From the NCBI RefSeq assembly GCF_030936135.1, contig NC_082606.1, forward strand, positions 4,473,255 through 4,537,254: 64,000 nt of DNA, given 5' to 3'. Position 1 is the first letter of the stretch, and every line of letters begins with the position of its first letter. The DNA comes from Gavia stellata (lineage: Eukaryota; Chordata; Aves; Gaviiformes; Gaviidae). Shown piece by piece: positions 1 to 12,603 of this stretch. The notes below the pieces were generated by a model. The model did no database searches. It saw only the letters and a program-made list of their open reading frames with translations, and was not told the DNA's origin. The position numbers and the translations under genes are program-made.

Positions 1-3000
1 ATACAATGAATCAGATCCAAAAGTGAGGATAAAGCTTGGAAGTTCTGTATGATGGTGATTTATTCTAACTGCTAAACCTTGCAAGCTTATGCAATGTAAA
101 ATGAATACTACACACACAAAAAGTAAAACATGTTGAAATATGCATGGTTTTTTTTCTAGAAGGAATCTCATATTATTGATATTAAAAATACTTAAATGAA
201 TAAAGAATGGTTAGACTAAACAGCATCAGTTACACAATTTCAAAGCACCCTCTCAACTATTGCTAGACTGTGTAATGAGGAAGGTGTATTTGATGTAATA
301 ACTGTAAAGATGAAGTAACAAATACTGAGAACAATTCATTCTTCAGGAGCACAAGCTAGTCAGCGTAGATAATTTCCACTTTAAAAGGGCTCCAAATGAA
401 GTAATTTGTAATTCAGGTACTAGAGGATTTTATAATCTGCTGAAGCAGAAAAGTAACATCTTAAGAGCATTTCTGTTATACTGAGGCAATCTTATTGCAT
501 TTAAATTATCAAGTCTTTTTCTTCTGTATCTGGTGGTTGATTATGAAGTTGTATGGGTTTAAATAGAAGCATTCTATTTAAGCATGTCCTCATTCTAAGC
601 ATGTTCTTTAATCAGTCAGAGAAGGCTAATTATAGATGAGAAAGGTTTTGTTTACACACAGATATCTTAGTAATCAGCAGTGATGTGAATAGAAACAACA
701 GAAAAAAATGCATCACTATTCAGCAGAATTCAGAAAAATATTTGGTGCTCTGGAACTTCAAGACTGGCATCATCACACAGTTGGGCAAAGTTTCTTTGAT
801 GCAGGTTTTTGCCAAATCCCACCTAAAGCTTCCAAGCGTTCTCAAATCATCATCTCCCACCAACGGAAAAACTGAATCAGTTTTAGAATCAAAAGCTGAA
901 TGATCATTAGTACAGCATTGATCAAAAGGGGCAAATGGAGCAAGAACAGACTAACAAACTGTAAAAAAACCTTAAAACACATTTGCCTTGACATGCTACT
1001 TATTTACACAAATGTGTTGTGCTAAACATAGTTAGTCCAGATTGCCTGATGCAACATCATTGGATGTACTGTCACAATGTAACTAGGAAAATTGCATCAT
1101 TCTTTAGAAATACGTATTTTGTAGCATGCTAACAAATTAAGAGCCACTGTTTACTTTTGGAATTTCAGCTATTTTAACCATTCAGAAATGGATATATATA
1201 TACAAGGAATAGAAACAAGACATTAGTTGACCCCCCTCTCCTGTGCAACATGAGCAGATTTTAAATACAGCTGATGTGTGTTAAAACCTGAAGTTGCTCA
1301 GCTGCCATCTTCCCTCATTCCTTTCCTAACAATGAGTTAATGATCTCAGCAGCAAAAGGCGCACCTGTCACCATAAACAAGATGAGCTTCAAACCCAGGA
1401 ATGCTCAAATGTACTAAATAAACATGCAGCAGAATGGAGAAGGATGGAAAAGCAGCTGCCTCAGGTGTACCATAAACCATGAGGCTGAAAGCTGTTTGCC
1501 TCAGCACTTGATGTGCAGTTGTCCCATAATCATTAATTAATGCAGTGCAGAATTAAGTGAAGATTTTGTTGTTTGCGGGGAAGCTCTGGTATTTCCATTT
1601 TGTCTTACACATGGCAGATTTCTGAGAGCCGCCTTTCTATGTTTCAGACAAAATACAGATGGTATAAGACCACACAAACACAGCTCCTCTGGTTCTGAGG
1701 GCAGTACACACAGAAATTGATAGCGAATGCTGTCTTTTTGAGGAAGGGATCATATTCTGCAGAGGCGTGTGCAGGCTAAGTACTGCAAGGGACAGAGGCA
1801 GACCTTAGAAATCTCCTCCCTGAAATTCTTGTGTATGGTTAAAGGATATCTCCACTTTCCCCTTCCTTTGCTTCTACCCTAATGCAATCTGTCTTCCACC
1901 TTTCCTATACTAATCCAGTAAATACTGTGCAAATTCCTTCTACCACTTTCTGTATACCCCATCCTTGTCTGGCTCTTTCTCTGAGATGGGGCCTTCATTC
2001 TCTTTTTCAAATGGCCCCACAAGTGGTATACTTGCTGTGCCATAAGCCTTCAGAATATACACACTGCAAGTTGCCAGTGAAGGGCTTCCCACTCATCTGG
2101 GCTTTTCTACTTTCTCTGCCTCCAAAACTATACTTTCGCATACCCCGGGCTCTTCTGAAAACACAGCGTCCAATTAGTATTTTTCAATTCTGCTTTTAGC
2201 TTGAAAAGTAGGAATAAAAGTTAGCATACACACCAAAAGCATAGCAAAAAAAAAGTCAATAATTAAGATTTATTTTTAATGGGACACAAAATATAAAATG
2301 CAACATTATCTTACGTGTTTGAAAAGTATTAGTGATCAGAATTCATATCATTGCCAGATATGATAAAGCTTGCCATAGAAACACATAGCTAAGGGAGTTC
2401 TAGAGGAAAATAACCCATTCTTTCAACTTTTCTCCCGTAGTAGCATGAGTTTTATTTTACTCTCTATGTATATGAATACAGCTTCAGAGTAACAGTTTTG
2501 AAACTCCTCTGAACACCAAACTTTTTAAAAAGCTGCTTAGGGCTTCCAATTAATTTTGCCATCGCTTATTCACTTGGGCTTTAAATTCTTTTTCATACTT
2601 ACTAGATGCCCTTATAGTGTATGGATTAGGACAACTTTTAGGAGCCTGCTACAGTCTGAAGATTATGGTGATTTTGAAGCTATCAGTCATGTAATCTGAA
2701 TTGCATTGATAATTTTTCAGCTGCCTTTTTCTGCTTAGAACTTTGTGTTTACATGCAAGTAACTTTTATACCAAGAAGCATCGAGGCTTTTCCTGACGAA
2801 AGGAAGACTAAAGGAAAACTAAGGTCAAGACTCTTATAGTACAATACTAAGCAGCGGGAATCCGTGTGCATATTTGACTCAAATCCTACTTCCATTTTTA
2901 AAGTCTGTCAGATACTTGCTTATGACACCCACCTTAGAGTCTGGAAGAGAAAGAAACCTTACCTTCTTACCTAAATCAGACAAGCAGTAGGTCACTTGCA

Positions 3001-6000
3001 CTGTCTCATGAACTGCATTTGCAAACGAGACACCAGCAATGCTTTGTGTTATTGGAGGGCTGTTATGCTTATATTTTAGCCACTGATCAGATTGTAAAGG
3101 ATCAAAATACTTGCAGAGGACCCACTGGTCATGTCCTGACATCTTATCCAATGCAGTCTATTTCCTTCCACCTTGTACTGACACTGATATGGGTAGTTTT
3201 GATTAATATCCTATGTTGAAAGATTCTGTGGATTTCTTTACGTATATTACCTTAGTGTTTTGCCTTCAGCACAGCTCCTATAGCAAGTTTGTATACAACA
3301 GTTAAGGCTGGCTCATCTCATCTGACAAGAGGTGTGGGCGTGTGTGCATGCGTGTGCAGGCATCTAGGAAAGCAGAAATCTGGATGCTCTCTGAAAATGG
3401 GAGTTTCTAGTCTCACAGCTTTTTCTCAAACACTTGAAGGCTGCTGTCTTTCCACTCTGATTGAATTAGAAATTCTAATTTCTTAGAGGAGGAAAAATCT
3501 TACTTCCATTTAAAAAATCAACTTTGGAATGCTACGTAGTAGGACCGTTTAAAGCCAACAGACAACATGTGCTGCAACAGTAGGCTAACAGCATGCAGAT
3601 GATGTTGTGCAATAGCAACACCTGGCGTAGTGACCACAAGACTTAAGTAGTGTAACTCCCTCTTAGCATAGCCTAAAAGCAGGCTTCTCTGGCTTTTGCA
3701 CTCATTCATTCAAGTACGGAAGCAGCTTCCTGCCGTACTAACAACTGCAAGTGTGTCATGCTTAACTTGTGCTCTACTTTTAGGCATCCATTATAAACAA
3801 GGTAAACTATGAGTTGCTACTGACTTTTAGGGCTGTGTATAGTAAGACTGACTACCTTTAGGAAACACTATAGAGATAACATCAGTCTGGATTATATTCA
3901 TAGCCCACATGCTTGCTAGAGACTACTTTTCTGTCTTGCTTGCAGTCACCGTGTGTGTAACTCCACTGAAATTATTAGAGCTCTTGCTAATGCAACAGGA
4001 TAAGCAGATCTTCTGAGTGAGTTCCACTGCTCATTATTGAAGTCTGCTTAGTCTCTTTCCCACCAATTTTAGGAAAGGACTTACAGTAGAAACCTTTCCC
4101 TCTCTTGGTTGTCTTAAAGCATCAGTTGCTTCTGTACTTAACACGTATATATACTTCACCTGTTTGTACATCAGCACTGATGACTTCATAAAAGCTTGTG
4201 CAAGCCAGTATTTGAACATCTGGATTTTCAGAAATGCCCTAACCGTAACAGAGCCTGTTGGTAGGGTCACATTAGCTATAGTTCAGTTTATTTAAATGTA
4301 ACCAAGAGATGCCTCATCCCAATTTTCCTGTTTCTATGAAAACCTCCATCATTTTTAGGTTATATGACTATTTTCTACTTAGCGTGGGATCACTTTCAGC
4401 AAGCGTGTCAACAGGTCAGCCTAGGGAAAGTGGATGGGTAGCTCTGTAATCCCTAATCCATTACACACAGTTAAACAAATGCTATCAAACTGGCAAGTCA
4501 TGGAAAACATATTTCTAATACTTGGTTTTGTTACATCCAGGAAGAATTAATAGGCTCAGCATCCAGGATGTTTAAGTTTGTATGTGCTTTTTTTAGTGTA
4601 GGTCTTTTTCCCTTTGCTATAACCTTGGATTCATATTGGCTATAGTTTTCCCCTTACAGTCTTAGGCCTTCTGGCTCCTTTCCATCTTGAAGACTTATGA
4701 CTACCTTAAGCATCCAGTTCTGTTTTCTAATTAGTAGAAAGTGGCTACAATCTCAGTGGCATTTTTGCTACACTGTCATCATATTCCCAATTTTTTTTCC
4801 ATGGTCTTTGGCAGAACATGAATATGGTTCCCATGCACTGTTCATGCCAACTCACTCTACCGTATCACAACAGTTCTCTAACCCTAGCCTTTTACCTAAT
4901 CCTGTATGCAACTCTCTTCAGCTAGAAGGACTGTCTTTTCTTCCTCCTGCTTCATTTTTCTCTTTAGGCTACTGACTTACTCCCTTTACACTCATTCTCT
5001 AGTACTTTTCCATGAGCCTTAATTTGATGCCAAAACCTATTTATTTTTTCTTCCTGTATCATTTTAGCCTTGCATTATTCTCCAGTTTTCATTGGTATTC
5101 AAGAATACTTCTATGAATTTTATATTCCATTTTCTATCCCTGTTATCCTATTCAACTCTCAAAGCATTTCTCTCTCACTTGCTAGAGAACAATGCCCCAC
5201 TCAAACTACACTTCCATTCTTAAAGTATTCTACAGTATTTCAGAAATAGCCCACTGAAATGCCACTATACTTAGAGTAAATATCTGGAACATTATGTCAA
5301 GCAATCAGAGCAGTCTGCCTACCCTTCCTTCTCCCAGCAGTCAAACATAGGAACTTTGAAAAGTCTCACATTGTCCTTAGTAAATGGTGGCTGTTTGATC
5401 AGTTGCACAGCTTTAACATATGATGATAATTAAATTTTTTCTAGTGTCTAAATCTTCCATTTTATTTCCAAAGGCAAAGAACTAAAAGAAATGATAGTAA
5501 TTCTTTATGCAATAGTTTAGACCAGTAGTACTGAAATAGTGGTCCGTAATCTAGAGAAAGCGGTGCTGGGAGTCACATCAAGCATGCATGGTGGCAAGCT
5601 CACAGTGATCCATTTGTCTTATTTAGATATGCTAGACATCTTTCTTTTCTGGCAGTTCCTCCCCACTCCGCCTTCTTATCCCTCATCTGAAATTATACCT
5701 TGCAGCTGCCAATGGCAGTCGAGAACTTCAAGTATGTTACGGAGTTCAGCCCATTTTTCTCAGCTGGAGCCTGAAATTGCTTATGTCACAGATGATTATG
5801 ACTTCAGTGCCAGAAATAGCAAGAAGGAGCAAGATCTTTAGTAATACAAATATAGAGAAGCAAATTTACATACATAAAAGATACATGCAGAATGTAGTTA
5901 TTGAATTAAGTGCTTTCCATTTTCTGTAATGCAATAAATTCCTTAATAAAACTTAGAAGAATAAGTGCAAAATATAAGACAACTGAAGCTTAGTTTAGCT

Positions 6001-6769
6001 TCAACCTATCTATTTTTGACTCAATATGAATTACTAAGCCATTCATTTTATTTATTTTTAATAAAATATCATACCACTTTACCATGGTAAAATACCATAT
6101 TCATTTAAATGCTTTCTTCAGAAGAAGTTTTCAGAAGCTCAATACATAAAATAAGCATAGTAGAGAAGACTTCTAGCTAGGTCTCTCCAAGAGAGGGTCA
6201 TTCACCAAGCATGTAACATGTTCTGGCACAAATTATTACACTGCATAAACTACTTTAGCAATTTAAGGTGTACTGTGTCTCAATGAATTCCTTCATCTAT
6301 TTAGCTGACAGTACTAGCTCTTCAACAAAGCAAGCTAGAAAGTCACATGAAAGGGGGAAAAGAAAGCATGACTACTGTGTGTAAGATGAGAACCAGTGGG
6401 ATGACAGTTAACACCAAAGAGGTGGATTTAATTAATTAAATCTGCCAGTGGAGGAGGCAGATTCAGCTGCGAAGTACACCATTGTGAAGTATATTGCTAA
6501 TCCAATGAATGTATCAAGAAAGATATGGTTTAATATATAAAAGCACTGTGGATCAGAATATACACTTGATGCCCAACATGCCCTATTCCCTTTGTTCCAG
6601 AAATATGAGGTGAGTGGAAATTCCGTAAGAAAACTTGCTGTGAAGCAAATATAAACCTTGAATTATGCCATACCACGTTCTCTCCCCACTTAAGACCAAA
6701 AGAAGCCTCTGTGCTTTTCATATTAGATGACAAGTAACTGTCTAATCCAAATAAAACTTGGTTTCCCAG
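1..6769 (+). other. NRG4 intron (5' part of window)
   Basis: AT-rich DNA with no exon that I can support. I looked for the expected upstream NRG4 exon (the FCLNGG-CYVIPT part of the EGF domain ending at a Cys-Arg codon plus donor) and did not find it. Two exact palindromes lie at 6078-6091 and 6425-6442. All open frames here are under about 110 codons and look like chance. Confidence 0.7.
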
Positions 6770-6919
6770 GTGTATTGAGAATTACACAGGAGCCCGTTGT
6801 GAGGAAGTTTTGCTGCCCAGCATCAAGACCCAAACAAAAGGTGACCTGTTTGCAGCTTTCTTGGCTTCACTTCTTCTTCTAGGAGTTCTTGTAATTGGAG
6901 CATTCTACTTCCTTTGCAG
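6770..6919 (+). CDS. NRG4: NRG4 exon: end of EGF domain and transmembrane segment
   Basis: The 150-base exon follows a TTTCCCAG acceptor and ends at a GTAAAAG donor. One base completes a codon from the previous exon, then come 49 codons and two bases of an Arg codon. It encodes the C-x8-C end of the EGF domain, a stalk, and a membrane helix ending FYFLC. Confidence 0.95.
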
Positions 6920-9900
6920 GTAAAAGTGCTTCAGAGTGCTGAAGCTATTTAATCAAGTAGCAATTTCTTCTGGTAATCATGTACTAATTATTTGAATGTA
7001 AAAGTATGTAATGAATTATCCATAAGGTTTGTATGGTTATTCAGCATAATGAATGTGGATGTCTCAACTTGTTGCTTGTAATACTTTACTTCCTGGCTTG
7101 TAGTTTTTGCAATGTCTTTTCTAAGCTATCACTTATAGTTGCTTTGTAAAAAACACATGTAGTATACCCATTTCTGAGAGATTTTACAGTCTACCTAGAG
7201 TTAGGGCTAACATTTTAAAACATCAGTCAACGCTTACATTGTCCAAAGATTGAGAAGTAGAAGCAAATTACCAAAGTGCTTAGGGATCAGAAACTGTTCC
7301 ACTGCATTGAATTGGCAGCTAAACCAACTGGTGCCATCAGCTCCCAATTCCTTTACAGCTCCTGGTTTAAAAAGTAAAACTAAGGAAAGAATCAAATTCA
7401 AGAAAAATCCCAGGTAGATGTTCATTAACTAACTAACATCCAGAATAAATCAAAGGGCTAACTCATTTATTCAGGATGATCCGTGTTTGAGCAGCATGAA
7501 AATGTCAGCGCTGGACAGCAAGTGCTGCAGGTTTGGTTTTAGTAGCATTTTAGGCATATTAGGACTTCGAATGAAAACGCGTAAGCAGTTACTGGGATTA
7601 AGTCAACCAATCTATTTGATGCTGTAACACCAAATATACATATCAGTACACTTATACCAAACCCAAACAAACTTACTGTCCAGTTACTCTTTGCATTTTT
7701 GTACACAAGTCAACCTCCTATGTCCCCTCTTGTTTTTAGAGTACAGCGCTTTTTGTAAGAGCTCATTTTGTCATATACTGCTAATATGTATTTATGCCTT
7801 TTTGAGGCAACTTGCCCCTGTAATTCTTAGCCATCACAGACTTGCAGTCTCTTCCTGTTACTCCTATGCTGCATTTCTCCTTGGTTATGATAACCTAAGG
7901 TTCTTGCAATTCTGTTCTTTGCTCTCTCATAATCACCTTGCTAAATCAACCTCTCTGATCAGTGCCTTTCAGTGAGCGACCTTTGGAATAGCTGGTCTAG
8001 TTTTACCTCAGCTGCTGTCATGGAAACCCACTGAATGCCAGTTTTTCCCATAGCTGCATATATTTAGAAGAGATAGAGAGCATTTGATAAAAGAGAGTTT
8101 GTATCAAAGAAAACTTGTGGTAGAGGATATCCCCCACCTTCGTCATTTTAGTTAAATTAATCCTGTCTTAGCAGTGGAACACCACAGCAGTTGTTTGCTA
8201 AAGAACATTTGCAGATTACTATAAAGTTATTAGAATACAATACAGCTTTAACTAACTAAAGAAAAAGTCATTCAAGTGTCATAGAGGTACAGAGAGTATT
8301 TCTTTAGAAGTAAAGCTTATCTCTGAGAAGAGAAAAAAAAGTCTTCAGAGAGCAGAGAATTCAGAGAGTAATCTGTTAAAAGATCCCTTTCCTCTGGGAT
8401 ACAGTAAAATTAGGGGAAGGCTTACTGAGTTTTATGGTCAAAGAGCCTTGCATTGCAAAGTACAGAAGTTTAGAATAACAGCAATGACAGGTCTGTGCGA
8501 GTCTTTTATTAGACAGTTGGAAGATGAACATCAACTACTCTATTTCTTTATAGGAAATCAATTTACCCAAGCTTTACCTATCTGGCAGAACAAGTAGTAG
8601 GGCCTCTTTATTAGAAAAATAACAAGGGCAGCAACTCAGTCTTAACATAGTTGCCCTTGAACCTATCTTACATACCAGACTAGCTTGGGAAATCTCGTAA
8701 AATCACAAGGAACTTCTTTAGCATAAAGAAAAGAACATAACTGGCTAAAAATTGTCTTGTCTTACCTTTACACTTCAGAGGCTGATGTAGCACGATCATC
8801 TTCTGCTAGAGAACTCATCTATAAAGGAAACACTTTACATCTAAAAGTCCTTATCTCTTGACTGAAGTGACCAACATATAAGAGGAGTCTCAAGTGGATA
8901 CTTTAATCTGCTCCCTTCTTTTCAGCTGTATAAACAAGGGTTATTGCTAGCAGATGTCATTAATGTTATTGTAATTTTTTTCCCCAAAATTCGATCTACC
9001 ACCTGTATCGTAACATTCTGAAAGAGGGTGGAACCGGGGCTTGTAAGGGTCAGCTGAGAGTTTGCATCACCCTTGACTTGTCCTCTTGACAGGATATATT
9101 AAATTTAAAATGTTAATGAAAGCAGAAAGCTTTTTCCCCCATATTGTGTGTTAGTAAGCATTTTCTGTGGCTCTTCAGCAGAGGATTCTAGTGAGGTTTT
9201 AGTATAAACAGTAATGCAACCTGGAGGGATGCAGAAGAGGAGTTATTAATTGCAATTTAGGACACAGAAACTGAATCCCTAAAATTATACATCAAATCTT
9301 TCAGAATTTAGGAAATCAGTGCTCTATTTTCTTGTCCCTGTCATCACTTCTACCCCCCCACTTCCTTTCCAAGTTTTCTTCCTCTCAGGCTGGTTGGGGC
9401 AGATTTCAGGACCAGGCATGTGTAAGTGCATTTAATGCTCCCTACAAACAAATCCGTTCAACATACAAGGGTGGAGAGAAAGGATTTCATTGCTCTGCTT
9501 ATAAAACCAAATCATAAGTAAGGGTGAGAGTAACCCATAAAAGAAAAAACGGCTGCAGAGGAAAAGCTCTGGGTGAACAGCGGGAAATAATTTTCCTTTT
9601 ATATTTAGCTGACTCATCACATTTTTATCAGCCGAGGATTTATTTTTTCCAATCTGCCAACAATCTGCTGTTAAAGCTGATTTCATGCTGTATTTGATTA
9701 TGTACTAGGATTCATCAAGATGCTATGGTTTGGGAAAGCAAACCTACAAGGAGAAGGAGGAGAGAGAATCAAAGATAATGAAGAAACAGACAGTATTTGA
9801 AATGGCTAGAGGGTGAGAATGATGGAAAGTAGAACAAAATAAAGATAGAGGAAAGGAAATGAAGGCCTGAGTGAAAGGAACAGCAGAGAATGGAGGGAGG

Positions 9901-11803
9901 GAAGACGGAGAAGTGGTCAAGGACTGCTGATGAAAAAAAAAGCAGCTTAGAACTGGAAAAGATAAACAGTAGTCTAGCGTTAAAGCTCCCGCTGTTGCTG
10001 GAACCTGCTGAAGGAAAGGCTGCTGTAGAGCTATCTTAGTGAGTCTCAGGTTGATAGAATGTAATTATTTAGGTAGTAAAGTAAGTAGCTTTAATTTACT
10101 TTCTGAAAAAATTATGAGGAATGTTTTTGCAAAGAAAAGACTATCCTTTTATGTCTCCTCGAAGATGAGTCTTGTAAAACAATTTTATATCATGTTGGAG
10201 GAATTCATAAGAACAGTACTGTCCACACCCAAAATTAATGTGAAAACCAGTTCAGTACATTAGCTTCCTATGTTATGTTATCAAGTTTTCTCCAGGAATG
10301 TGTTGTTTCATAGGCAATAAACGTCGCTTCTCTGTCAAAGACGGAATCCCAATCTTTAAAGAGCATGCTCAGCTCTGTTTGCTACATTCCTGTAAAAGCT
10401 CAGCACATAAAACTACTGCTATTTCTAACTATTGGGATTCACTAGAAGATATGGCATCATGCCAACAATTGTATTTTAGCAAAGACAGTAAAATAGTTAC
10501 ATTGTGAATGTAAAACTTACCCATATATATATATTAAACCAGAACTGGTTTCATGAGAGTGATTTGCTGTTTAACAATGAAAAAATGCCTTGGATTGGAG
10601 TAGGCTTCTGTGCAGCTTTAGGCCCAGGAGCTGCATAACCTGTTAGCAGAGTGGAGTATATGGAGGTAGAGCAAATCCAGATCTAGCCGCTCTCTATCTT
10701 GAAACAAACACACACACACCCCCCGCCAACAAATGGATAAAGCCTATTGTTTTGACCTGGGGAAAACAGGAAAGTATGCAAAAATCCTTGCTATTACGTT
10801 GTTACTGAGGTAACAAAGGGCATATTTTGCTACAAGCAATTCACCTGTCAGTACAGGTCCATCTGGCCTTCTTTCTCCAGAAACATACTGTATAAGGGTT
10901 ACTGGAAGAAGAATAAGAAAGGTAGCTGAGTAGTATAGATTCCAGATAAGCCAGCTTTGATTTAAAAACAATATAGAGGCCTGAATTCCACACACACAGC
11001 TTAGAAGAATATAGAAAACCCTAGGGAAAACTATAATCTGCAATTCATTTCTATACTTTATTATAAGTCCATGCTGAAATGCCAAATTACCTGTAAGATA
11101 AGTGTATATTGATGAACAGGAACTCAGCCAGCCAAAACAACAGGGTCTAGGAATAAAGCTGTCCAAGACAACAGACTTTGTGGAGGAGTTATATCACCAC
11201 AGGACACAAACTGGACAGAAAGGAGAATAGCTCATGACTCTTCTCAAGAGAGCAGATGTCTAATTACTATTAAAAGAAAGGGAAAGAGACAGCAAGAGAT
11301 CAGCTCTATTTAAAAGATCTGTTTCTCCTCAAGAAAGTGTGGAAAATATCGCATTGATATTTCACTTCCAAATGCTAAGAGAGTTAATGATAAATTAAAT
11401 AATTTTGTGGTATCTACTAATTGCTTAAATAAAGACCTGAGAAATCAGACAAACAGGAACATTAACTTCAGGAGAGAATCCATTTAGTTCTGAGTGCTCT
11501 TTCTGCCTCTGATCTCTGTTCTCCTCCCTCAAATACATGCTTCTCAAAAATGTTGAGTATTAATTACAAAGTAATTGCAGAAGGTCCATGTTAACTTTTT
11601 TTCAGTAGAAGCATCATTCAATTGATTTGTCTCTTCTCTGATAACTTTTCTCACTCTGTTTTTTTTTTCTCCCTGTTGTCTCTTTTTTGTTTCTTTCGGT
11701 CAGGAAAGCTTCCATTCCAAGGACGAGTTCTTCAGAGTGTGGTGCCAACCTGGTTGAGACTACAAGCAGCAATGGCTGCAACAGTGAGTACATTGCAAGT
11801 TAA
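6770..11803 (+). CDS. NRG4: Neuregulin 4, 3' part (two coding exons; 5' part outside the window)
   Basis: NRG4 is an EGF-family ligand of the ErbB4 receptor, made as a single-pass membrane precursor. Joining 6770-6919 to 11704-11803 gives one frame: first the last part of the EGF domain (CIENYTGARCEE, with the fifth and sixth EGF cysteines), a short stalk, a hydrophobic membrane segment (LFAAFLASLLLLGVLVIGAF) ending YFLCR, and a cytoplasmic tail of about 32 residues. The EGF end and the GAFYFLCRK junction are nearly identical to mammalian NRG4, and NLVET in the tail is also shared. Neighbouring FBXO22 and UBE2Q2 match the human gene order, supporting orthology. The exon for the start codon and first EGF cysteines was not found in bases 1-6769 and is taken to lie upstream. 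The tail could also end differently (see the splice finding at 11783). Identity is secure; the C-terminus is less so. Confidence 0.93.
6920..11703 (+). other. NRG4 last intron
   Basis: The 4.8-kb intron separates the membrane exon from the tail exon. It is AT-rich with a short (TA)n run near 10525 and a CA/C-rich run near 10709-10725. A 140-codon open frame on the - strand (10744-11166) has no recognisable similarity, and I do not call it a gene. Confidence 0.75.
11704..11803 (+). CDS. NRG4: NRG4 last coding exon: cytoplasmic tail and stop
   Basis: After a T-rich tract and CAG acceptor, the first G completes the Arg codon left by the previous exon. Thirty-two codons follow (KASIPRTSSSECGANLVETT... 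ending SEYIAS) and then TAA. The tail matches human NRG4 in the RAS/KAS start and NLVETxS motif, and read-through to this TAA gives nearly the human length. A good donor (ACA|GTGAGT) sits inside the exon at 11782/11783, so a spliced isoform is possible. Confidence 0.85.
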
Positions 11804-12603
11804 ATGATTTAACTCTGTAAGGAAGGCAGGGGAGGAAGTTTTCTTTAATTAAAAGCATGTGTTTTGTTTATTTTTCAGAAATAATAACAGAGTAAAGCAC
11901 TAGAGTGGAAGAATGGTGGGAAAGCAACATGCAGAGCAACCCTAAGAATACACTAGATGTAGAGGATGATGTGGTAAGCAAGATGAAAGAAGAAAGTAGA
12001 CTGAAATAGGAGGCTTACTTATGTGTTGGAGAAGACTGCAACTAAGACATAAAAAGAAACAGTTGCGCTTATTAGAGTTTCTATGTATTTTTAAAGGTGT
12101 ATCAAATTATACAGAAAACACTATAATCACTACAATTTATGTTTGAATTTTGTGAGATTTTTCATGACAAGTTACTGTTTTCAGTAATGCACAGGTAGAA
12201 GCATGAGATAATTTTGGTTTTTACTGCACGGGAAACATGAAATAATCCTTTTTCCACTGCATAGAGAATATGAGATGATCATAGGGTTTTTAGCATGAGG
12301 TAATACTATGAATTTTTGATAGGATTGTCCTTTTTCACAGGATTGCCCCAAAGGACTTGAGGACTGTCTTGATTCAATAGTTTCAAAATTTATACCTGTG
12401 ATACATGTCCAGAATTTGGCTTGTTTCAGATACATTTACCAGATGAAGGGAAAAAAAAAAGTACCTTTCTTCAGCTAATACTGATTTTTCTTTTAATAGT
12501 AAGACAACATGAGAATGAGGTACCGCTGCTAGTGTATTGGCCAGCTTCCTGGCACAAGATTTTAATTCAAATTAAAAGAAAATATTAAGAAAAGAGATTG
12601 GTA
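11804..12603 (+). other. Gap between NRG4 stop and the 600-codon ORF
   Basis: No AATAAA was seen on the + strand here, only ATTAAA variants near 11849 and 12572. A NRG4 transcript could therefore run through the following ORF. Apart from the possible exon at 11879-11973 I see no gene. Confidence 0.5.
11879..11973 (+). other. Possible small exon between NRG4 tail and the 600-codon ORF
   Basis: A strong pyrimidine tract ending TTTTTCAG precedes 11879, and a consensus donor GTAAGC follows 11973. From ATG at 11929 there are 15 open codons (MQSNPKNTLDVEDDV) ending in phase 0 at that donor. Reached from the internal NRG4 donor, the exon instead gives KIITE and a stop. Both splice sites look usable, but nothing proves that the exon is used. 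Confidence 0.3.

Noticed and set aside
3019..3219. Frame with a C...GCY...C spacing that resembles the missing NRG4 EGF exon
   Set aside because: The similarity to FCLNGG-CY needs gaps, the cysteine spacing is wrong, and no donor follows the CR codons. The neighbouring exon is nearly identical to mammals, so the true EGF exon should be far clearer.
10744..11166. 140-codon hydrophobic open frame on the - strand in the NRG4 intron
   Set aside because: No similarity recognised, no CpG island or clear splice context. At this length it is compatible with chance in 64 kb.
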